A DNA stretch of 64,000 bases from the NCBI RefSeq assembly GCF_025698545.1, contig NC_068566.1, positions 47,967,192 to 48,031,191 of the forward strand, given 5' to 3'. A program made the translations under genes and the position numbers. The DNA comes from Gossypium raimondii (taxonomy: Eukaryota; Streptophyta; Magnoliopsida; Malvales; Malvaceae). The notes under the pieces are model-generated. The model had not been told where the DNA came from and did not search any database. It worked only from the letters and a program-made list of their open reading frames with translations. Shown here piece by piece: positions 12,101 through 22,097 of the stretch; position 1 is the stretch's first letter; every line of letters begins with the position of its first letter.

Positions 12101-14959
12101 TTTAAAATGGATGTAAGGATAGATACACCAGCAAGTGTGAAAAAGAAATTCCAGTTGACTCCATATTCCCCCACATGTACCTACAAGGAAGAAATTCCAT
12201 TAAACGAAAAAAAGTATTGATCATCAATCATCGACAGCTAAAATGTTGAACTACCAACATTAAGAAAGGCGTCATTTAACTAAAACCAGTCCGTATAAAT
12301 TCTATGCTTATTATGCAAAATGCTTTTGAGTACAAACTGGTTTGGAGCATTATTTTAGACATCTCCCAGAATTCCATTTGTTTTATATTAGCAAACAGAT
12401 ATAGTACACAACTTATCCTATTCCATTGCAAACAACTATTATTACAAAAAGTCCAGCGCAAAGAAATATATTCTACCTGATAGTCTAGACTCAATGTAGA
12501 AGCAAGTCTAGCAAATCCTAACAGTAGTAGCGGAGTTGTAGATTTAAAGGCTGCCTTCCACCAACTCCTTAGTAAGCATTGAGAAAAGTTAGTGGAACAT
12601 AGATCTGAAACAATATACATCTATATACTGCATACCAAATTTAGATATGCTGCATGCACAAAAGAAAATTGTGATGCCAAAATTAGAACGTATGCTCAGA
12701 AGAGAAAGAATTTACAATGGTAAGCAATATACATGACAAGTTAACACCAGCATCTGGAAAATATAACGACTCACATTGATGATTTGATGTTTCGTGCTTG
12801 CCGTGAAGTAACAGCATTCATTAGCACAAAGGAGCCAACTCCAAGGTCCATCTAAAAAAAAATTATGCAAGGTTCAAAAACATCAATATGATAAAATATT
12901 TGGGATTGCTATTTTCCAGGATAAAAACATAAAATTTTACTGAAAAAACAAACAAATTCAATAAGTTTTGAGATATTGGTAGGACAAGTTCAGAAGTTTT
13001 CAAAGTGAATGAATGTAGGCATCCACTTCTCATACATAATAATCTTTCTGAAAGGATGTAAAGACCCCTTATGAGAACAACAATAACAAAAATATTATGT
13101 ATAAGGGTATAGGATTAAATGTTAACATGGGTTTTACCTCTAAAAGCTGTAAATTTATCTACTTAGTGCTAAATTATTGGCAAAAAGAAATAATATCCAT
13201 GAAGATGAAAAAAAAAAAATATTAACGACCTTGATAATATCTTACCAAGCTAGTCCCGTAAGTCTCTGTCTTAGCATAATCTCTAGGATATATTCTGAAG
13301 TCAACAGCCAAGATACACAAGCATGTGATAAACATCTGCAAAATTTTCCCACTGAAAATTTATTACAAATTAAAAAATGTACCAACAGCCAAGATACACA
13401 AGTAAGTGACAAAGAATATCAATAAATTCCCACTGAAAATCTATCACAAATTCAAAAAGGTACATTAAGCAAAGAGAGTAATTTCAAAAGAAACCAATTT
13501 GCATAATATACAAGCAGGTAAGACACTATACCGTAACAACCCTATAAGATGATATGCTTGCCCTTGAAGCATTAGGTCCTTCCATGTAAGGCAAAGAGTA
13601 AGTTCTGCATTAGAAGGCTTTGAGTTATTATACTTTTACATCAAAAACACGGTTCTCTGTAGAATAATGAGTAATGACTGAAGAAATAACGCATATATGA
13701 AACTTTCATCAAGTTCTACCTTTTGACTGCAGTAAAGAAGACCAGCAATAACAATAACCCAATCATGCATATGTATACCCACTCTGCTAGAACCTATTAC
13801 ACCAATAACTCTTTTATCAAACAACAAAAGTCGAATTTGGGGATTCCAACAAAATCTTTAGAATGCGAACTGGGAGTACTTACAGTGAAAATTAAAAGTG
13901 TGGGTAGAACAAGGAAGACATAATCCAAAGCTACTGAGGCTAGGTAAGACTTTAAACTCCTACAAGCATCTGCTCAAACAGATTCAATGATAAGCACTCA
14001 TGAATTCTACAAAGCCATAAAAATTTTGAATTTCTGATCTTTATTGTTTTATTAAAGGTGAAAATATGTCAACAATTGCTATAATTTTGCAAAGTCTAAG
14101 ATTTAGGGTGTGTTTGACAAACCGTTAATTTTTTTTCATTTTATTATAGGGTTTACTAATTCCGCAGACAATTTTCTAATATAAATTTAGTTCTTAAAAA
14201 ATTCAACACTTAATATTTCAGCTTATCAAACAACACCTTACTCTTGCACTTAAAGTTAAAAATACTTTTCTCAAATAAAGAAAAGTTAAAAATTATATCC
14301 GCTTTTTGAATGTAAAATTTTAGTTCAATAGTTGGCCATACAGTATTTTCTATCAAAGTTTGCTTACTACTAAGTTCATAATGATTTGCAAGATTTCATG
14401 AGTATATTTTCTTCAAATTCTTAAACTGAAAAAGTAAGTATTAACCTTTTAACATTTTAAGTACAATAACTAAATCTCAAACTTCATTCGAGTATAAATA
14501 TAGGAACCGGCTGCATATTTGGCCTTAATTAAAACATTTAAGAACAAAGTTTCTACAATAAATCATTTCAATTAGAGACAAAGAAATCGATAACTTTACC
14601 ATTCACTGTTTGAGAGCAGAAAGTGTGCCGCAAAAGCATTAGAAGCTGAATATAAAATTGAAAAGAAATTTAAAACACACACACACACATTTATTTGAGA
14701 GATAAAACAAATTAAAATGAAATTGAAGTGTCGATAAACTTACAGCTACATTATTCAAAAGCGCGGAGACTTCAAGCATGGAAGATCCAGGCAAATTGCT
14801 CACGAATCTGTAGATTATAGTATTTTAATCAATAGGATTTGCACTTATAAGATTTAATTTAAAAAATTGGGAAATTTGAGAAGAAGAAAAAAAAAGAAGA
14901 GTAACTAACTGTTCTCTGAGGTGCTTGTTGGGATTCAAAGATTTTGGGAAGGAATCCAT
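9108..14959 (-). CDS. PIGW: GPI-anchor inositol acyltransferase (PIG-W / GWT1), 16 exons
   Basis: ER membrane enzyme that acylates the inositol of glucosaminyl-phosphatidylinositol early in GPI-anchor synthesis. Exons: 14910-14959, 14744-14807, 14600-14645, 13884-13930, 13720-13793, 13532-13604, 13246-13335, 12775-12851, 12477-12567, 12054-12180, 11858-11962, 11289-11415, 11128-11179, 10996-11040, 9776-9874, 9108-9260. Every junction is GT-AG and phase-consistent, giving 439 residues against about 500 in human PIGW. Family landmarks: [14 protein letters not shown] at the N-terminus, [85 protein letters not shown] and a C-terminal KFW. The protein is hydrophobic with many membrane spans. The tiny exons mean no single long open frame marks this gene. 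Intron 15 carries an intact family A MITE. Confidence 0.95.
9374..9752. mobile_element. family A Mutator-like MITE with 9-bp TSD, in PIG-W intron 15
   Basis: Best-preserved copy of the commonest small element here. The left end is GAGTAAAAGTACTATGGAGG and the right end, read in reverse, GGTAAAAGTACTATGGAGGC. Flanks are AAAAAGAGG (9365-9373) and AAAAAGAGA (9753-9761), an 8/9 match and so a likely 9-bp TSD. The arms also pair internally ('aatggatgaaatttttaac' against 'gttaaaaattttatccatt'), making the element a near-complete hairpin. No coding capacity. Confidence 0.8.
10497..10952. mobile_element. inverted-repeat element in PIG-W intron 14
   Basis: The left end 'ttgagttaattgaatccaacatccctaaactatg' is mirrored by the right end 'gataattgaggatgtttggtgcaattaactcaa'. 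Internal arms ('catataagatctgatgtc', 'aacagttaacgatttt') also match the left side in reverse. An intronic foldback-like MITE with no resolved TSD. Confidence 0.6.
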
Positions 14960-17780
14960 TGACAAAGAGTTTGAAAACGCAGTTGTGAATTTATTACAGA
15001 AGATCAGAGCTAAGCAAGTAAAACAGGAAAAAAAAATCAGAAACTAGAATCAAGTTTCTACAATCTAAACACAAAAAAAATTTTAAAAAAAAATTGCAGA
15101 AGCGAGCGTAAATTCTCCCACCTTTTAGCCAAACAACATTTTTCACCTTGAATGGGTCAAAAGCCGAAAACCTGGTGGACTCGACGATTATAAATGGGTT
15201 AGGCTTTACCATTGTTGTGGCAAGACATGGGAACGAGCTTTTAGGGATTTTGATGAGCTTTACTTTTTTTATATGTTTTTGGGTAGAGATTTCGGGGCTT
15301 TAGTTCTTCAATTGGGTCAAGACCGGGTATAGGAAAAATCCATTTCAGACTAATTACCAAAATACCTTTTTATATATAATATTAGTTTAAAATAAATGAT
15401 AATAAATTTTATATTAAAATTTGCTCTAGCATAATTATACCTAGAAAGCAATTAATAGTATCATTAAAGATAATAAAAAAATAAAATTGTGGCATATCAG
15501 GTCGAGGTCGTGTGTAACTTTAATTTTTTTCATTGGGTTCGGCCGTTCGGGTAGGTAAATTAGTATTTAATTTTAGATCGGATCGGATCAGAATCAGGTT
15601 ATATTAAGAATAAATTGAATCAGTTCAGGTCGAATTAGATATAGGTAATTTTTCGTCTATAATGAAGAATATATCGTGAAAGAATCCTTGATAAGATGAG
15701 TAGTAAACTTGCTCTATGAAAAATTGAATGTTTATCACAAGGAAGCAAGCTTACACTCGTAAAACTTACATTGACAACAATCCCCTTCTACTTGATGTCT
15801 TGTTTCGAGGCTCCCTAATATTTATATATGCATAAGATTTGATTAAACGATAAAAGCAGGAGACAAGAGAAAAAAAGTTGCATTTATACAACTGAAAAAA
15901 CTATTTGTACTCCGAAAAAACAAAAGGTATGTTTAGGGACGAAGTCAAAAGTTATTTGTAATCCGTAAAATCTCCAACTCTACTAATGTTGTGCACTAGT
16001 GCATTCATCCCTCATCCAGGCCGTGGTCCTATGGGAGCATTTCAATCAAATACTTTCAAATTTCTATTTACTAAATATTTTTAAAAAGATTAATTAATTT
16101 AATTATTTAGATATAAAAAATTATTTTCTGAAAAATATTATATTTTTTATTCATAAAAGATATTGTATGTTGAGAGAAAAAAAATGTGCTACGAACAAAA
16201 AAAAAATAGATTTTCAATCGGGTAAATTACCCCAAAGTTATTAAATTAACAATAAATTTATATTTTAGTCATTCAACTTCACAATTTTACAAAATAATTA
16301 ATGAACTATTGAAAGTTTTCATTTACGTCATTGGGCTATTAAAATTGTTATTGTATGGTTTTCTATGTTCGCACTGCTGGCACCAATTGAAAGCTCTCTT
16401 TCCCCTTCTCTTCTATAATTAAGTTTTTTTTTATTAAACAATTTTGCATATTATGAATCTGTAAACCAAAATTTCATCGTCGCTTGGAACTCGCTAGCTA
16501 GACTTTTTTTTTAACAAAAACCTTAACAACTAGTTACTTAAATCAAAACTTTTGAATAATTTAATAATTATTTTATAACTTTTTATAATCAAATGACTGA
16601 AATGTATTTTTTTAATAATTTAATAACATTAGATGTAATTTACCTTTTTAAAATTTGAAGACTTATTTAACTTCGCCTTCCACACCACCAATTTGTACGT
16701 ATACTACATCTAATTGAACAAAAAAAAAATGTACAGATACCACATCTAGGAAGTGGTTGTCATTAAATTGCCCATTCAATTATAATTTCCAACTTCAATC
16801 CACCTATAGTTTATGTACATGACAACACTTAAGGCTCCATTCAATGTCAAAGGATTTATCGTGCGATTACATTCTTAACTTTTGGTAAAAAATTTCATCG
16901 CAAAACTCGTTTCATGTTCCATTAGAACGAGAACAATTTTTTATTTGAACTGTGAGTGTTTTTTGACCTCTTGAATATATGATGAGTATAGCTTATAAAG
17001 ATGTGGCATGTATGATAAACACCAGTTGATGTTTGGCTAAAACTCTAATTCCCCAACTGTTCTTATAGTCGAGGCCATAAGGTTATTGGATAAGAGCTGA
17101 ATTATTATCATTATCACTTTGTTGAATGAAGAATTAATTAAAAGATAATTGTCAATTTTTCTTAATGAATTTTTCAAGGATTTATTTGTTTCTTAGAGGA
17201 GAATATCTTACTGATATTCGACTCATAAATCAGTGTCATCCTCCTTAAGTGATTCACGACTTGGAGAGCTGGAAATCTACAATAATTTCAAATATCTTCG
17301 TAACTGGCTTGTTTGTTTTTCTTGTATTGAGTGCTAGTTTGTTTTGTTGATTGTTGGTGATAATACTTGAGTAAGTCGAGAGTTATTTCTGGTGTATGTC
17401 GGGTGATTGATTATTCTCCATTGAAGTTACATGAACTTAGTTTGTACGGGGTTATGGGCTTTAGCCAATATAGACGTACGGATTATCACAGTTGTTTGAT
17501 TTGGTGATTGAATAAAAGTATATCCTAAGTTCTGCAAACATAGGATCGTTGTGTTTGAATTGCGTAAACAAAGATTGATTTTATGATTTCTTCATTTCTT
17601 TTTTATTTCCTCACTCGTTGCAACGAATTTTGAACTTAATTGAATTTATTGTATCTGTAAACTAATCTTTTTCAAATAGAGAGATTGTTTATTTTCAAAT
17701 CAGTGGATTCGAATCTATAAACATGAATATTCTTTATCTCCAGACAACTCTCCCTATCTTCTTAGAAAACATATTAAGGA
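14960..17780. other. intergenic spacer upstream of PIG-W
   Basis: The first 300 bases are the presumed PIG-W 5' UTR and promoter. Around 15500-15660 is a degenerate 'gatcggatcggatcagaatcagg' stretch. A family C element lies at 16220-16644. From about 16960 to 17640 the sequence is less AT-rich with no matching element that I recognise; it could be an eroded retroelement end, but I cannot show that. No gene is seen. Confidence 0.5.
16220..16644. mobile_element. family C Mutator-like MITE
   Basis: Left end GGGTAAATTACCCCAAAG; right end '...agatgtaatttacc'. The interior shares 'cattgggctattaaaattgttattgtatgg', 'cgcactgctggcaccaattgaaa' and 'atgaatctgtaaaccaaaat' with 30364-30898 and 53362-53818. 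The TSD is not clear in this copy. Confidence 0.7.
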
Positions 17781-17910
17781 ATGCAAGCTTCTAAATAAAA
17801 AGAAGGATTTGAATTAATTGATTACCGAAGAGATCAAACTCTTTCCAATTGATAATGTTATCTTACTAATAATGGAACATATCAAAATTGTGTAGAGACC
17901 CAACCAAGAT

Positions 17911-19050
17911 TAGGGGTGAGCATTCGATCGAATCGAATCGAAAATTTTCGAGTTAATCGAGTTTTCGGATCTCGTTTTATCATCCTAACTTTATTTGAAG
18001 TTTTCTCGAATCGAGTCGAGTGAGATGGAATTCGAATCGAATCGAATCGAATCGAATATATTTGTTCGAGTTAAAATTTAAAAAATAATTTTGGGTCCTT
18101 GTAACTATTGTCACCCATCGTAATAAAATTTGACCACCTTAATCAAATTTTTTATTAACTTTCATCACCTCATAATTTATTTATTAATTTTTTATATACT
18201 GGTTAGCTTCTTTGCTTGCTTAATTGTTTCAATTATCTTCAGATTCTTGTCACTATGTATTTTGGAGTTAAAAATATATTAAATGTAAAATTATGATTTT
18301 TTAATAAAAGTTATTTTAAAAATAAAATGTGAAATTGATACCAATATAAAATTTTAACATGATTATTTTATGGCATAATTAATAATTTAATTTTAATATA
18401 AATATTCAATATGACTAAACAATTCAATAATATAAATAATATAAAATGTGAACTTTAATTTAATAATATAAATAGTAGATATAAATAAAATTATTACTAT
18501 TTATGCTTAGTGATTTTTTTTTTGGATAATTTTGATATTTTCTTTGAGAGTAAAGGGTGAGAAGTAAAAGTTTAGGGGGAAAATAAAAAGTTTTGGGGAA
18601 TAAAAGTTTGAGAGAAAGTAAATAGTGGGAGTAAAATTTTGGAGGGAAAATATTAAAAAAAATTGGAGGGGGAGGGTTTGGGGTAGATGAGAGGTGGGAT
18701 GGGAAGAGAATAAAAGTTTTAGGGGAAAAGTGGGAGGGAGTAAAAATTTTGGGGGAAAATAAAAAGTTTTGAGGGTTTTTTGGAGTAAAATTTTGAGAAA
18801 AAGTAAATGGGATAATAAAATTTTGGTGGGAAATGGATTTTGGGTAGATTGGGGGGTTGGGAGGGGAGGGGAGTAAAAGTTTTGGGGGGAAGTGGGAAGG
18901 AGTAAAAGTTTTGAGAGAAAAATAAAAAGGTTTGGGAGTTTAGGGTAAAAATGTAAAATATTATAGTTTGATATTCGAATTATTTGAATTATTCGAGTTA
19001 TTCGAATTCAAAAACTCAACTCGATTCGAACTCGAAATTCGAAAAAAAGC
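17911..19050. mobile_element. hAT-like non-autonomous element (TAGGGGTGAGC end), right end lost
   Basis: The left end TAGGGGTGAGCATTCGATCG leads into repeated 'tcgaatcgaatcgaatcg'. The right side has the reversed motif ('attcgaattcaaaaactcaactcgattcgaactcgaaattcga') but stops before an expected GCTCACCCCTA. Its boundaries are set by comparison with the empty site in copy 2. No 8-bp TSD is visible, consistent with the right terminus being deleted. No transposase frame. Confidence 0.65.
18530..18955. repeat. purine-rich, G-run array within the hAT-like element
   Basis: Imperfect direct repeats around 'gggagtaaaagttttggggggaaaataaaaag'. The plus strand is almost pyrimidine-free apart from T runs and has many GGG to GGGGGG blocks. 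This is strongly strand-asymmetric compared with the AT-rich surroundings. Confidence 0.75.
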
Positions 19051-19311
19051 GACTCTATACTTAGTCGTGATTCTCTTTACCTCTATATATTGACTAAAAG
19101 CTTTGTTGCTTGGACCATACAAGTAATTTGTTTTTGTACACTGAATCGTCTCAAATTTAGGGATGGCCACAGAATTGGTCAGGCCTTTTTTGTCCACCCA
19201 ACCCCAATCTCATCTACTCCCAATATAACTTCATTCCAATTTGATCCAAAATTATATATTAATTTATCCGTTCTAAACTCAAACTCATAAAATTAAAGAC
19301 CCGAATTTCAC

Positions 19312-19759
19312 TGTTAGGATCGTCCCGATTAAGCAACGAACAAGTAAAAATAGTAGAAGAAATTGAGAAGATGAACACACAAATTTAACGTGGAAAAACC
19401 CCTCAAAAGAGGATAAAAAACCACGGGCAAAGATAATTTTACTATAATGGCAAAAGAATGAAGAGTACAAAAGATGGAGATAAAAACTAAACCCCGAAAA
19501 CCCGAAAAACAAAGAACCCTCAAAACGTAAACACAAAATTCTCTGAATGTGTTATGAGTTCTAATCTAATGGGTGTCTCTTAATTCTAAGATTGTAAAAG
19601 AGCCTATTTATAGGCTAAATTAGTAAGTCAAATAAACTATACTAATAAATGCTAGATATATTATACTAATAAATACTAAATCTTCTAGAAAGAAAATATA
19701 TTTTTGTTTAACTTAACTTGGAAGCAATCTCTTAGAATTTGGGTCACACAATTCTAACA
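19312..19759 (-). mobile_element. solo LTR of a Copia-type retrotransposon, 5-bp TSD
   Basis: Ends are TGTTAGGATCG and ATTCTAACA, a TG...CA pair with 6-bp inverted ends (TGTTAG/CTAACA). Flanking direct repeats are TTCAC at 19307-19311 and 19760-19764. The empty site with a single TTCAC is present in the neighbouring duplicate near 20590. On the minus strand a TATAAATAGG motif suggests the LTR promoter points that way. No internal retrotransposon region or second LTR adjoins it, so it is a fossil left by LTR-LTR recombination. It is younger than the tandem duplication. Confidence 0.85.
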
Positions 19760-20167
19760 TTCACATTTTATTTTTATCAAAATAAAATGATAATTTTATT
19801 ATTATAATATTTTTAATGATGCCATTATAATTATGCTACGACAAATATTAATAGACATTTTAGTATCATAAATTTTAAACTTAATAATATATATCATGAT
19901 ATTTTGACACGATTAAATGTAGAATTAAACTCGAAAACTAGATTTTAAAATTGAAAAAGTTTCAACCTTATTGAATTGAATCGAATCGTGTTGAAATTGA
20001 ATTTCTTTTCATCCCTACTCAAAATATTCTATTATTTGATGTTTATTGAGTCATATGTTTAACTAAACCTAGCACCAAGGAATAGTAGATTCATATATTT
20101 AACGTGCCTCATTCAATGTGATTGTCGACCTTATTGTGTTGTCTTTGTCGGTTTGATTGTTACATAT

Positions 20168-21019
20168 CAAGCTTCTAAATAAAAAGAAAGGTTTGGATTA
20201 ATTTATTACAGAAGAGGGAAACTCTTTCCTATTTACAATGTTTTCTTGCTAATAATGGAACATATCAAAATTGTGTAGGGACCCAACCAAGATAGGCTAC
20301 TCTACACTTAGTCGTGATTCTCTTTACCTCTATATATTGTCTAGAAACTTTGTTGTATTCGCTTGTTGCTTGGACCATACAAATAAGTCGTTTTCGTACA
20401 CTGAATCGGCCAACAATCTCACTGTGAAGGTTCAAAGTTTAGCATTAAATTCACTCTCAAAATTAGGGACCCAACCAACCCCAATCTCGTCTACTCCCAA
20501 TATAACTTGATTTCAATTTCATCCAAAATTATATATTAATTTATCCGTTCAAAATTAAAGATATATTCAACTTCTATCTGACCCGAATTTCACATTTTTA
20601 TTTTTATCAAAATAAAATGATAATTTTATTATTTTAATATTTTAATGATACCATTAATTGTTTTTAAGTATAATTATGCTACGACAAATATTAATAGAAA
20701 TTTTAGTATCATAAATTTTAAACTTAAAAATATATATAATGATATTTTGACACGATTAAATGTAGTGTAGAATTAAACTCGAACACTGGATTTTAAAATT
20801 GAAAAAGTTTCAACCTTATCGAATTGAATCCAATCGTGTTGAAATTGAATTTCTTTTCATCCCTAGTCAAAATATTCTATTAGTTGATGTTTATTGATTC
20901 ATATGTTTAATCAAACCTGGCACCACGGAATAGTAGATTCATATGTTTTACGTGCCTCATTCAGTGTGATTCTCGACCCCATTGTGTTGTCTTTGTTGGT
21001 TTGATTGTTGCATATCAAT
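20168..21019. repeat. tandem duplication, copy 2 (empty sites preserved)
   Basis: Starts 'caagcttctaaataaaaagaaagg', directly abutting copy 1, and ends 'ggtttgattgttgcatatcaa'. It has uninterrupted sequence where copy 1 carries the TAGGGGTGAGC element and the solo LTR. It also has a segment near 20410-20460 ('ggccaacaatctcactgtgaagg...') missing from copy 1. Confidence 0.85.
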
Positions 21020-22097
21020 AGTCGAACGTATTTTTCCAACTTATAAATTTTGTTTTCCTGTATTATGTGCTGACTCAAAGGTAAATTCTGTATTATGGAT
21101 AAAGTTATAAATTTAGTCCACATTTACTAATTCATGTTCAAGATTCGTGACTACCCATCCCAACAATGTTATCTCCAATGTTCAAATCACATTCTCTTAT
21201 TGGGAGTACAATGTACGTACCTTACCACTGCAACCGATACTTATTAGTGCATATAAGGCACATGTCATGAAGTAATAATGAAAAAGAAAAAACTAAATCC
21301 ATTTCGCCTAGTTGCCATCACTAGTAAAAGTAAGGTATTCAATATCGTATCGATGGGCGGTATCGTTTTTGCCTTGGTACAAATATGTACTGGTGTTGAC
21401 ATATTTTGATGTATCGTTTTGAATTTATCGATATTTTAAAATATTTTTCACATATATACTTCTAATCTAATTATTAATTTAAATAGTTTCACATGCATTT
21501 TCTAACTTTTAATTTCTTAATAAATTATATATTATCTTGGTAAAATAATAAATTATACATTATAAACATGCAAATATATTACATATAAATTTTAAATTTA
21601 TTAATTATGTTTGATAATTTAATTTAATAACTAATAATTTTAAATGTAATTATAGGAAAACTAAAATGGTTAAGATAAAAAATTAAAATTAGTTTAAAAA
21701 TAAAAAATTTATATCAACCAAGTACACATCGATACACATTTGTACAAGTCGATATTAACTAAACCCTAAACTCAAAACACATGAAAAATAACGAAATTTT
21801 TGACCCATACAAAATTTAAACTACTTAATGTCGGTTTAAAATCGAAACAATATCGGTATGATATTAAATACATGAATAAAGCCTAATTAAAAAGCATATG
21901 TAACAAGCTTTTTATCCTTTTTTACGCGTTTCTCATTTTTCTCATTGAAATTCATTACATGGTTGTTGTTACCAAATTGACGTTTTTACTTAAAAGCTAC
22001 TCAATGTTTCCATCTCTCTCTATATATATATATGTGTGTGTGTTCATTGTATTTTTCATATATAATTGATTTGTAGAATTAAGGTAAGGTAAGAAAA
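21020..22097. other. spacer and promoter of the cupin gene
   Basis: Contains an inverted-repeat element at about 21336-21872: left 'ggtattcaatatcgtatcgatg', right 'aacaatatcggtatgatattaaatac'. A TATATATATATA tract at 22021-22032 lies about 66-75 bases before the cupin ATG and may serve as its TATA box. Otherwise AT-rich. Confidence 0.55.

Larger units (their letters stand above)
17784..20167. repeat. tandem duplication, copy 1 (carries two insertions)
   Basis: Begins 'caagcttctaaataaaaagaa' and ends 'ggtttgattgttacatat'. Shared landmarks with copy 2 are 'aataatggaacatatcaaaattgtgtag', 'acccaaccaagat', 'cttagtcgtgattctctttacctctatatattg', 'ttgcttggaccatacaa', 'tctactcccaatataactt' and 'attatgctacgacaaatattaatag'. 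Without its two insertions (17911-19050 and 19312-19759) it is about the length of copy 2, roughly 0.8 kb. Confidence 0.85.

Noticed and set aside
12276-12620. 114-codon minus-strand open frame
   Set aside because: Only 12477-12567 of it is coding (PIG-W exon 9); the remainder is intron read through.
14994-15212. 72-codon minus frame upstream of PIG-W
   Set aside because: Lies in the presumed PIG-W 5' region, with no similarity recognised and no splice link to exon 1.
16960-17640. Possible LTR or retroelement end
   Set aside because: Less AT-rich and retroelement-like by feel, but no paired termini, TSD or coding remnant could be shown.
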